Source of the DNA: Pyrus communis
Lineage: Eukaryota; Streptophyta; Magnoliopsida; Rosales; Rosaceae
Direction of reading: 5' to 3'
Assembly (NCBI RefSeq): GCF_963583255.1
Contig: NC_084819.1
Coordinates: 1,929,501 to 1,993,500 of the forward strand
DNA: 64,000 nucleotides
Positions 33,760 to 43,882 of the stretch are shown here, piece by piece; position 1 is the stretch's first letter; each line of letters opens with the position of its first letter. The notes beneath the pieces were generated by a model, which ran no database searches, was not told the origin of the DNA, and saw nothing but the letters and a program-made list of their open reading frames with translations. Position numbers and translations under genes: made by a program.

Positions 33760-34937
33760 ATGGAGTTGTCTTTGCCTTTCTCGTTGCAAAGGGATTTACC
33801 CATCACTTCTCTCAGATCCAGCTTCCTCCCTCGGAATCCTCCTTGCTTATTAGGTACAGTCAAGAGGAATTATAAAAACAATGGGATCTCAGAAAATATC
33901 CCTTTTTCAGTTTCTTGCTTGTCTCTCAAAACTGTCCGCAGTCCTTCACTAGACAAGCATGTTGTGAAGCAAAACAAGATACGGTTTGTCCAAAAGCTAC
34001 AAACACTGCTTCTTTCCAAACCGAAATCCTATATTCCAATTCATATTCTCAACAAGTGTCGAGCCTACCTTTCCCTATCGAAGCCACGATCCATTCCCTC
34101 AGTGATTCATCGATACCCTACTATTTTTGAACTCTTCTCGATCCCAACAGCTCCCTTGCCATCCAATGCAACTAAATCATTATCACAACTCTGCAAAGCC
34201 TTTATCATCTCCAGAAGTTCAGTCATGTGAGCTAATAGTAGACCGACCTTTGAAACTCAAGCAGTTGACGCTCCGAAAGGGTCTAAATTTGAAGAGGCAT
34301 CACCAAGATTTTTTGCTCAAATTCAAAGAAATTCCGGATGTGTGCCCATACAATACCCCCATCTCGGACTTGCCTAAAGAGTCGATTGAGGCAGAGGAGA
34401 GCTTGTTTGGTGGTGAGAGAAGTGCTTGGGTTGACGGTTGAAAAGAGAACTTTGATAGACCACTTGACTCATTTTAGGAATGATTTTGTGCTGTCCAACA
34501 AGTTGAGAGGGATGATCATACGGCACCCGGAGTTATTCTATGTGAGCTTGAAAGGGCAGAGAGATTCAGTGTTTTTAGTGGAGGGTTTTGATGACAAGGG
34601 TGCACTGTTGGAGAAGAAAGAGACTTTGGTGATAAAGGAAAAGTTGATGCAGTTGGTCAGAGAAAGCAAGAGACTAAGAAGAGAGAGGAAGAAAGCTAGG
34701 ATTAACAACACTGAGATTGGTGGCTCTACTGATGACTTTGAGTCCGATGATGACGACGACGACGACGACGACTATGATGATGGTTTTCAGAGTTTGTTTG
34801 AGCCTGAAGATTTTTATGGGGATGATGATGGTGATAAGAAGGGTGAGACAATTGACTACAGGGAGAAGGGGCAGTTTTGGACTGTTGATGCTCATTCTGT
34901 TCATGATGGCAGGAAGCAACAAATGGAACCTTGGTAG
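33760..34937 (+). pseudogene. PORR-domain gene copy 2, disrupted
   Basis: The first 144 codons match the intact copy closely. Then sequence equivalent to 16993-17267 (275 bp) is missing: CACAACTCTG joins CAAAGCC, shifting the frame, and a stop follows at 34228-34230. The lost part includes LTPAAAALAAEE and about 90 residues of the PORR domain. A second lesion, a 2-bp deletion in GAGGCAGAGGAGAGC (about 34395), shifts the frame again. The rest reads well to the same C-terminal MEPW at 34937, with an Asp run that differs in length. Three frames in succession mean no full protein. A TATA-like box is retained at 33702. Confidence 0.93.
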
Positions 34938-37628
34938 AAGAGAATGTCAATTGTTCAGATCTTACCCGAAAATAATCGAAGTGCGAGGATAGTATTATGG
35001 CAGTGATATGAATGACTGTAAAAATGAAGTCTCACGGTCTGTATCTATATATATGAAGCAAATGGCCCTTCACCTGAAGGGTAATTTTTCTGAAATACCT
35101 TACATTATCCTGAGTTGAAAAGTTTACTTAATTCAAAACCACTTCACTTCACTTTCCTGTTAATAAAATTGGCTTATGGAAGAAGCAGATTGTAGGCAAC
35201 CTACATAATTGAAGCTTAATTTAAGGTATCTAAGTTTGTGCTCAATTTGCTTTTCAATGTAGTTTGTTTAAAAGTTTTCCTAGATGAGTAATCAGTAATC
35301 ATTTTACTTGGTCTTCTCTAGTAGTTTGGAAACTAAAGATGTAACCTTAATCTTTTCAATGTATTAGATTATCATCTTTGATAAAATGGAGCGTGTTCTA
35401 TGGATCATTCTAAATTTGGTTGTATCCTAGTTTATGCTCCTAAAATGATGAATTGGCTTTCGATGACTACATAGTACGAGCCCTACTATGTGGACAGATA
35501 CGGGTCAAACATTTTTCTAATTCTGTTACCACAGTAACCGGGATTTGGTTCTATGCAGAGGCTTTTCTTCCTGACCTACTGGTGGATTTGGGAAAAGTCA
35601 AGTCTCTAACTTACAAGTGCATAATTTCACCACAAATTTTCTCAGAGATGGCTGTTGTTTGTGTCTTTGCGAAAGTGTTGGACTCCTTTGTTGCCCTTAC
35701 CTTATTAAATGTTTTTTCCCTTGCAGGCCAAGAAGTGGCACAGATAATTGATCAAGCTCTTCATGGAGTTAACATATGCATAAAGATAGCTGATTCGTGT
35801 ATATCCACTGCAGCTTCTCGGTTCTCAACCTCTGCATCAATGGCTCCATTACCTTCGTGCTGTTCTGCTATGTATGTCAACTCAAAAAGTGGTTTCACTT
35901 GGAATTTCCTTTCGCGAGCATGGGCATAGGTATGGAGAATGGAATTACCTTTCATTTTTTCACGTTGATTCAACTCACTTTGATATATTTCGACTACGCT
36001 GTTACTCCTAATGTTTGATTAACATCTGTGAATGAAATAGTTGATACATTATTTCATTACTACAAAACACAGCAAATTGTTGTTGGCCAACACAAGAACT
36101 CGTCATTACTGCCAAAACTAGAACTCATCAAGCACATATACACACTATTTTTCCGTAAGCTCTCATAAACATCTATGGAAAACTCGTGGGAAAGGGAAAA
36201 GGTGCTGTTCCGCACGCTGGCAGAACTTATATCCTTAACTCAGGTACAGTGAGGCAATATATCTACTGAAGCAACTGCCAAACTGATTCACTTGTGATGG
36301 TAATATTGGACATTAATACTAGACCAATGGTGGGTGCTGCCATGCTGGTTCAAGAGTGGCACTTAAAAGGAGTCCTGCACTTAGGTGCGCGTCAAGGGAG
36401 ACCTTTAAATTCTATGATTGGTACGAGGAGCAGATTTCATGAAGAATATGAGGAATGTGGGGTGGAGCAGCTAGTCCCGCACCCGCAGCACTATGCTGGG
36501 GAAGGAGGATGGCAGGGTGTTCATACGAGAGTGGCATTCGGTTGACTATTTTTGGGCTTCTTCCATGTGATATTATATTTTCTTATATGCCAAACAGTCT
36601 TCATCCCGTCTCGCTACTGTTCAGAAGTCCGCAGTTAGTGAAACGGGATGAAGACATTCAAACTGAGTGTCCTCTAACCAGTTAGAATGTGTTTAGGCTG
36701 CGTAACCGTTGATCAGACTTTTGGCATCAACAATTTTTAATCTACACTTTGCAAAACACGTTCCTTTTTCGTTAGGAACCCTCGGTTTGAAGGTATTCTC
36801 TAATTGAATGGTCATGCTTTTGACTTTCATAAACTTTGTAGATTAAACAATAGAGTCGTCATCCTAATCCACAATTATTCAATTTCTTCCGTTGAATCAA
36901 ACATTCTGTTGGACTGGAGTTTTGAACCCGAGATGTATAAGTAGCAACTCAACACTTGATTTACTAGGATATTGGATCACATGCAACGAGATGTTAAATA
37001 TAATATGTCAATACTTGATGACTGATGTGGCAATTGAATTTATATAGATGTTAAATCTTCTTCTTTTTCAATGAATGTGTTAAAATTTATTTAGTAATAT
37101 ATTAGGCCCCATTCATAGTTACGTTAACTATTAAAAAATAATTCAAATTTATTTTAATTTTCATCCTATTGGTTGTCAATGAGACTTATGCATGAAAAAC
37201 ATAAATTAAAAGCATTTCATTCTATCTTTGTCTGTTGTAAAAAAAAGACAGCTAAAAAGTAAGGATTCAAATAATTCAGTTGTCACGTCAATTATGACAT
37301 GTCTTTTAGTCATAAATGGCGTATTTGACATATCCTTTGGAGGTAGTCTTTGAATAAAAATGTTCTTATTTCTTCGTAGGCGCATATTAGGCCCACGTAG
37401 AGTAGTTTTATGATTGCACGACGTCCCTCAAGTGGTAGAGGCTTTGTTACTCACCTTTTATATATTGGGAATAGGGGGAGGAAAGAAAATATAAGTTTGC
37501 TTACTACACTCTAATCAGCATATTCAAGATTTTCTTAACCAAAAACTAGCTTATGGATCTGATATCGACTATTATCGTACCTGACCATGGACGGAGGGAG
37601 GTAAGGCCCAGTGGGGGCACATACCCAC
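34938..37628. other. Unit 2 PORR 3' flank and intergenic region
   Basis: It parallels 18011-20650. It holds the three-copy block at 35558-36036, the diverged frame at 36294 and the Tourist-like remnant at about 36990-37400. Relative to unit 1 a stretch near 36795 (about 120 bp) is missing. After about 37460 similarity to unit 1 stops until about 40535. Confidence 0.6.
35558..36036. repeat. Three-copy conserved block (unit 2 copy)
   Basis: Nearly identical to 18655-19155, except for a small deletion (GGCCTGCTTGC... to GGCTG, about 35650) and scattered substitutions. These change the open frames, which argues against protein coding. Confidence 0.7.
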
Positions 37629-38267
37629 TGTGACATCCCACATCGCCCAGGGGAGTGATCCTTATATGTATATTCCCATTCCTACCTAGCACGAGGCTTT
37701 TTGGGAGCTCACTGACTTCGGGTTCCGTAGGAACTCCGAAGTTAAGCGAGAAGAGGGCTAGAGCAATCCCATGATGGGTGACCCACTGGGAAGTTGCTCG
37801 TGAGTTCCCAAAAACAAAACCGTGAGGGAATGGTAAGCCCAAAGCGGACAATATCGTGCTAGGGTGGTGGAGCGGGCCCGGGAAGTGATCCGCCCCGGGC
37901 CGGGATGTGACAATTTGGTATCAGAGCCTAACCCTGGTCGCGTGTGTGCCGACGAGGACGTCGGGCCCCTAAGAGGGGTGGATTGTGACATCCCACATCG
38001 CCCAGGGGAGTGATCCTTATATGTATATTCCCATCCCTACCTAGCACGAGGCCTTTTGGGAGCTCACTGGCTTCGGGTTCCGTAGGAACTCCGAAGTTAA
38101 GCGAGAAGAGGGCTAGAGCAATCCCATGATGGGTGACCCACTGGGAAGTTGCTCGTGAGTTCCCAAAAACAAAACCGTGAGGAAATGGTAAGCCCAAAGC
38201 GGACAATATTGTGCTACGATGGTGAAGTGGGCCCGGGAAGTGATCTGCCCCGGGCCGGGATGTGACA
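37629..38267 (+). mobile_element. Cassandra TRIM retrotransposon carrying 5S rRNA-like LTRs
   Basis: Two 284-bp LTRs (37629-37912 and 37984-38267) begin TGTGACATCC and end GATGTGACA. The 5-bp TSD is CCCAC (37624-37628 and 38268-38272). The 71-bp interior holds only a tRNA-Met primer site TGGTATCAGAGC (37916-37927) and a purine tract AAGAGGGGTGGAT before LTR 2. Each LTR contains a 5S rRNA-like segment, including GGAACTCCGAAGTTAAGCG and ATGATGGGTGACCCACTGGG. This is the known signature of Cassandra elements, which encode no protein and rely on proteins of other elements. By eye the LTRs differ at about 10 of 284 positions. It is present in unit 2 only. Confidence 0.95.
37700..37811 (+). other. 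5S rRNA-like segment in Cassandra LTR 1
   Basis: It matches the 3' two thirds of plant 5S rRNA, including a box A-like AAGTTAAGCG and a box C-like GATGGGTGACC. It is part of the LTR and is not a cellular 5S gene. The second copy lies at about 38055-38166. Confidence 0.85.
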
Positions 38268-38272
38268 CCCAC

Positions 38273-39147
38273 TCTCATCCCTTTTTTTTTTTTTTTCCAT
38301 TACGAATTATTCAATTAATCATTCCCATTTTTTTTGCTTTCTAGATTATTTAATTAATCATATTAAAATAGTGAAAATCCTCTTTTAGTTTTTAAAATCC
38401 CCCACCGTCTTGTATATTTTTCTTATGCACTAATGTCTAAATCTTGTTAAGTTGCATGCATTTGGTTAATTAGTACAAATTACCATTATATTGTCAACAA
38501 TTAAAGACAAAATTAGACAATAGAGTAATAAAATTAAGCATTTTGTAATTAATTTTTTCAGCATTTGTAAAAGAACTAGCTTTATTTATCCATAAAAGGA
38601 GCTCACATTTTTTAAGGTACCCCCTCTTAGTTAAATTTATGATTTCATCCCTGTATCTTGACGTTAACATTACATAACGAAAGGGGTTCATTTCTATAAT
38701 TTGTTCTTTTTAAAGCGTTTTTCATTAGCATCAAGAACTGTCAAACATAAAGGAGAAAGTCCTTGTACCGAACGTCACATTGTGTGGGCCACCCGGCCGG
38801 AAAGGACACGTTGAGTGAGATTAAAGGATGGTGGGTAGGGCCGAAATACAAACCAAGTGAGCCTAGATACAAGTCTTTATGTGTGAGTCATAGTTCCATT
38901 GATTATCCGATTGAATTTCCTACTCTTGATCTTTTCATCACATTGGTAAGAAACTGATAAAATTAAGACACGCGTCTATCTTTGAATAATGTGGTTTAAA
39001 ATTATTTTTGACGAAAATCGAACTTAAAATCTCTCACATACAAATGAAGATGAATGCCACATAGACTGTCATACTAAGTGGCCCGTCTGGAAAGTGTTTT
39101 TAAATATTGAAAACGCATTTTGAGAAAATGTTTCTAGTTTCAACGCA
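38273..39147. other. Unit 2-specific intergenic DNA, no gene seen
   Basis: AT-rich, with poly(T) at 38281-38296. No frame or element end is supported. Confidence 0.4.
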
Positions 39148-40213
39148 TATAGGGCGTGTTTGTTTGCCCTCGTTAAAGTTCATTGGATTGGACTACTTTG
39201 CTAAGACTATTAATCCTGTATTTGGTGCAAGCTGGACTAAACTTAAATGAGATTAAGTCGGACTCGTTCTAACTAAGAGCTTCGCTAAGTCGTCCTAGTG
39301 AGATCCCCCAAAAACCAAGGGATTGCTAATCCCATCTCCAACATCGTTTGCACACCTTTGTCGTCTGCAACTCCTACTCCCTTACCCCTATCCAGATTTG
39401 AAACCCACCCCCCACCCACTGCCTAAATCTCAAAACCCAACATCTAAAATTCCCCCAAAAGCACATGCAGACGAATCTCCCAAATTCAAAACAAAAACAC
39501 AAAATCACCAGAAAATCAGAGGATGAGTTAGGTTGTGAGCTCTGATGAATCATCTGCATAAGGAAAAAAGGGAGAGGTTAGGGAGAGAGTGGACGGTGGA
39601 AAAGAGGGGATGGAAGGGAGATGGACGGAGGAAAATATAGAGATGTATACGGAGAGTGGAAGAGAATTCTAGAAAATGGTGAACCAGATGAAAAAAGGGA
39701 GAGGGGAGGGAGAGAGTAGCAGAGGAAAGAGGAATGGGTTAGAGTGATATGCTTGGAAAAAAAAATACTGGCCATTAGATAGGTGTTTCCAGAGGATTTG
39801 GATCCTCTCCTAAGCTAATGGAGAAGATCATCCTGACCCATCATCATGGACCATTGAATTTTTATCCAACGGCTACAATTATTATAACTTTAAATGGACC
39901 CCCCTGTTTATAGCTGTTGGATAAAAATCTAACGGCCCACGATGATAGGTCAGGAGGATCCTCTCCATTAGCTCAGGAGAGGATCCAAATCCGTTTCTAG
40001 AAACAAGTAAAATGATAGATTAATAATAAAATATTAATAAATAGAGATTAAATAATATAGTATCTAAATTTAATAGTTATTCTGCTTCTTAGTCTGACAT
40101 TGCATCAAACGCTTCACTAAGTCAGTCTAGCTTAGTTTAGTCTAAGCCAGCCCAGCTTAGTCCCTGAAGCTAGTCTAGTCCGAGATAGTCCAGTGCAACA
40201 AACGCACCCTTAG
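39148..40213. mobile_element. Large TIR element (PIF/Harbinger-like), with a nested MITE
   Basis: The left end TAGGGCGTGTTTGTTTGC and the right end GCAACAAACGCACCCTTAG are inverted and imperfect. Subterminal CTAGTC/GACTAAG-type words occur in both halves. The flanks ATA/TTA are compatible with a degenerate TWA duplication, but this is weak. No transposase is seen, and a 199-bp MITE is inserted at 39794. Confidence 0.6.
39794..39992. mobile_element. Mutator-like MITE with about 45-bp TIRs
   Basis: Each arm begins GGATTTGGATCCTCTCCT and extends about 45 bp with few mismatches. The flanks GTTTCCAGA (39785-39793) and GTTTCTAGA (39993-40001) form a 9-bp duplication with one mismatch, the size made by Mutator transposases. 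Confidence 0.88.
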
Positions 40214-40700
40214 TGTTTCTTGCAAGAAGCACTAGTTATGTGTTTCTTGTAAGACGCACTCCGAGTGCCTTTCTAGGATTAACTTGCATATTTACTAAGA
40301 ATTGACTTCAAACAAGGTAATTTCAGTGATTTAAAAGCATTTTCCAAACAAGCTCTAAGAGGTTTACTGAAACCATTCGCGTTGGGTTTCCTTATTTTAA
40401 TCACCGAACTTGATAATTTATTTATTCAAACAAAAAAAAAAGTATATAATATGGGGAAATTCCAATTAAGATAATATTTATTATTGTAGATACATTTTGT
40501 GATCTATCAACTTATCAAGGTTCATTTATGGACACAACAAACAGACAATGACTTATCGGCGACGAGTCCATTTTCTTGCATCATCAGTCTTTGGAATTTT
40601 CCCTAAAGCAAATTCTACTTACCAACTTACTTGATGTTTTGGACATATTACATTTGAATAGATCCTGATTCAAATCTAAGACCTTAACGTTAAATATAAT

Positions 40701-40897
40701 GAGAGAGGATCCCAATGATCCTTCAATCACATATGTTCATTATACATCGTATAGTCAGAAATCATTGTAATTTTTTTTATTTAAAATTGAATATAAACAG
40801 TACTTGATGAAAACTGACCGCATGATGTATGATGAACGAATGTGATTGGAAGATTCTTGAGATCCTCAGAAAGAGGATCCGGCTATGATCCTCTCTC
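40701..40897. mobile_element. Mutator-like MITE with 9-bp duplication and empty site
   Basis: The TIRs are GAGAGAGGATC and GATCCTCTCTC. The flanks AAATATAAT (40692-40700) and AAATATACT (40898-40906) differ at one position. In unit 1 the paralogous site reads TTAAATATAATATCTTAATTG (about 20802-20821) without the insert. Confidence 0.92.
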
Positions 40898-41291
40898 AAA
40901 TATACTATCTTAATTGATGAAATTAACCAATTGAGATTAGCCTACAGTAATTTCAAATGTTGACATGTATCACTTATGGTAATTCCATCTTATCTCAGTA
41001 ATTCAAGTTACACATGTAATTTGTGTGAGACCTGCGACTTTTCTCAGTCAGCTTAATTACTAACCAATTTATTAGTGAATTTTATTATTTTTTTTTTAAG
41101 AAATAACGATATTCATTAAAACAATTTCAATAATAAGTACATCAAAGACGTGTACAAGATACAAATTTTAACATAATTGTAAAAGCAATAACTTCAAAGG
41201 ACTAAACTAACAATCAGAAAACCTATAGCACCAAAAAAATTGACATAAACCCACATCCGAGCCTACGTAGCTCAAAACAACCAAAACCCTA

Positions 41292-41537
41292 GGGGCCCTT
41301 TAGTGGGCTGGATGAGATTGGGCCTTAGAGATATGATTAGAACGGCAGAGACATATAATAAGACATTACTTGTAACTCATGTATAAGAATATGTTAGATA
41401 ACCCACTCTATTGTGGATTCATAACTCATCATGTCCAGTTTTGTCCATCTCACATTTTGACACAACAAACAACGGATTAGACTCAAGTCTATTTTGATTG
41501 ACCATAACCTATCCTATCTAGCCCACCAAACGGTGTC
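41292..41537. mobile_element. Tourist-like MITE inside U1'
   Basis: Same element as 21193-21434, with ends GGGGCCCTTTAGTGGGCTGG and GCCCACCAAACGGTGTC, followed by TAA. Confidence 0.65.
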
Positions 41538-41874
41538 TAAATGAATTCATAAAGCTAAATCATAACTATCACCATGAATGGGAGTCGCTCTGCCATTGAA
41601 CACACTGCATCATCCCATATACAACTTGTATAACAAAGAGAGGATATGGGGAAAAGTCAATCTCTCATAATCCAACTGCGCATTGCGTAATAACAACAAG
41701 AAGTCGTAATCAAACAAAATGACTAAAAATAAATAGACAAATCACATTAAAATCCTTCAAACATATGAGTCATACACAAATGAAAGAATACAAACAAGTT
41801 AATTACAAAGGTAAAGAAAAGAAGAATTGAGTGGTAACACGTTGAAGTATGGAGTGGGCAACTCTTTTCATGGT

Positions 41875-42860
41875 TCTACTTACCAACTTACTTGATGTTT
41901 TGGACATAATACATTTGATTTAGATCCTAACATGTATCACTTATGGTAATTCCATTTTACCTGGTAATTCAGGTTTCACATGTAATTTGTGTAGGACAAA
42001 TGACTTTTCTCAATCAACTTGATGAGTCAAGTGTCGAAACCTTTGATCACTTAATTACTGATCTATTTACCAGTGATTTTTTTTTTTCCTTTAAAGAAAT
42101 AACGATATTCATTAAAACAATTTCAATAATAAGTACATCAAAGACGTGTACAAAACAAAAATTTCAACATAATTGTAAAAACAATAGCTCCAAATGACTA
42201 AACTAACAATTAGAAAACCCATAACACCAAAAAATTTGACATAAACCCACATCCGAGCCTATATAGCTCAAAACAACCAAGACCTTAAGGACCTGTTTGG
42301 TGGATTGGATGAGATTGGGTCTTAGAGATATGATTGGATTGGTAGGAACTTGTAAGACATGACTTGTAACGCATATATAATGATATATTAGATACTTATT
42401 CTATTGTGGATTTATAACTCATATTTTGTCCATCTCACACTTTGAGACAATAAACAACAGATTGAACTCAAGTCTATTTTAATTGACCATAACTTATCTC
42501 ATCTAGTCCACCAAACGAGACCTAAATGAATCCATAACCCTAAATCATAACAATCACCATTAATCGAAGCCGCTCTGCCATTGAACGCACCACATCTTCC
42601 CATAAACAAGCTATACAACAACAAGAAGTCGTCATCAAATAGAGTGACTGAAAAAAAAGGACAAATCACACTGGAGTCCTTTAAACGTACGAGTCATACA
42701 CAAATAAAAGAACACAAACAAGTGAATTACAAAAAGTAAAGAAAAGAAGAATTGAGTGGTAGCACGTTGAAGTATGGAGTGGGCAACCCTTTTCATGGTC
42801 GAAGTCCCCATCTCTCTTTTGATCTTCGCACCCTCTCAAACCTCCCGTATGATTTCATTT
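41875..42860. repeat. U2': second copy of the internal repeat, unit 2
   Basis: Equivalent to 21785-23440 without the nested 586-bp MITE. Short frames here are not conserved. Confidence 0.85.
42289..42522. mobile_element. Tourist-like MITE inside U2' (uninterrupted)
   Basis: TAA (42286-42288), then GGACCTGTTTGGTGGATTGG ... CCACCAAACGAGACC, then TAA (42523-42525). The TIRs are clear. It is the empty-site reference for the nested insertion at 22297. Confidence 0.85.
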
Positions 42861-43882
42861 CACCTTTCACAAAGAAGCATGCTTGCCAAATGAGTGAGGA
42901 GCTTTGCTCCAAGCAGCGTGCAAATGGGGTTTCCTGCCGACAAATGAACACGTGACATTTATATCTTCGCAGTCCATCCATCCATCCATTGCCCCCTCTG
43001 AAAATATCAAATTATTATTTTTCCATCGTTATCTCTCGCCCTCTCTCTCATCTGTTTCTCTCTCCTCTCTCATTCACACACACAGTTTTGACGCAATCGA
43101 CGCAATTGACACACGCACGCAGAGAGAAAGAGGGGTTGAACGAGGAGCGTTTTCTTTCCCCTTTTGTGTAGTTTTCTTTCCAGGCTTTGCAATTCAAATC
43201 ATGCTAACAACTGGGTAGCTGTTGCCTGATTGATTGATTGATTGATTGAAATCCATTCATTTCCCTTGCAAAAAAGAAAAGCCCAAATCTCAGTTTTTCA
43301 GGCAGGTGCTTTTTCTTTCCTCCCTTCTGCTAATCTCTCTCAATTTTAATTTTTTTTCCCCCACTTTTTGACCTAGAGTTTCTGGGTTTGAATTATTATT
43401 ATTCAATTTTAGTTTGTTGTTGTTGTTGTTGTGTTGTTGTTTTGAATAGTTTGATTTGAAAATGCTCAGACATGGTTTTCAAAGTCATGTCCTTTCTGGT
43501 TGGGGTGTTTGTGTTTGTGTGTACGTGATGAAAGTATATGCAAGTTTTATTAATATTTTGTTAGAAGTAGGATTTGGGTTTCCTATAAATTTGTTTTCTT
43601 TCGTGGTATGTAGTTTTTTAAGATCTTTATAGATGTCAGAGGAACTGTAGACTTTCAATAACATGTATAGATTCTTCTATCTGTTATGTTGACATATCTA
43701 TATGTTCTTGTTTGTTCATTTCATGGGAATTGGGTTTTTCTTTTTATTTTATATATATCGGTACATATGTTTATGTGGGAAATGAATTATGATCAATCAT
43801 GTCTGGGTGTGTTTGGTGATTATAAAGTGTGCTGGAATCATATTGAAGATGTTGAAATTGTGAACTTGAAGGCAGATAGAGC
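42861..43882 (+). other. Promoter, leader and leader intron of WD40 copy 2
   Basis: CT-rich leader from about 43030, a (GATT)n tract at about 43227-43250, and a leader exon border near TTTTTCAGGCAGGTGC (about 43290). An acceptor-like GAAGGCAG lies 10-12 bp upstream of the ATG at 43883. A (GTT)n stretch lies at about 43408-43442. It is free of the MITEs found upstream of copy 1. Confidence 0.6.

Larger units (their letters stand above)
40615..41874. repeat. U1': first copy of the internal repeat, unit 2
   Basis: Equivalent to 20724-21784. It contains the unit 2-specific MITE at 40701-40897 and the Tourist-like MITE at 41292-41537. Confidence 0.85.

Noticed and set aside
37700..38166. Two 5S rRNA genes
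   Set aside because: The 5S-like segments lie inside LTRs with TG...CA ends and lack the first part of 5S. They belong to the TRIM and are not a 5S array.
37546..38278. Minus-strand open frames of 77-116 codons
   Set aside because: They are antisense readings of the Cassandra LTRs and repeat between LTR 1 and LTR 2.
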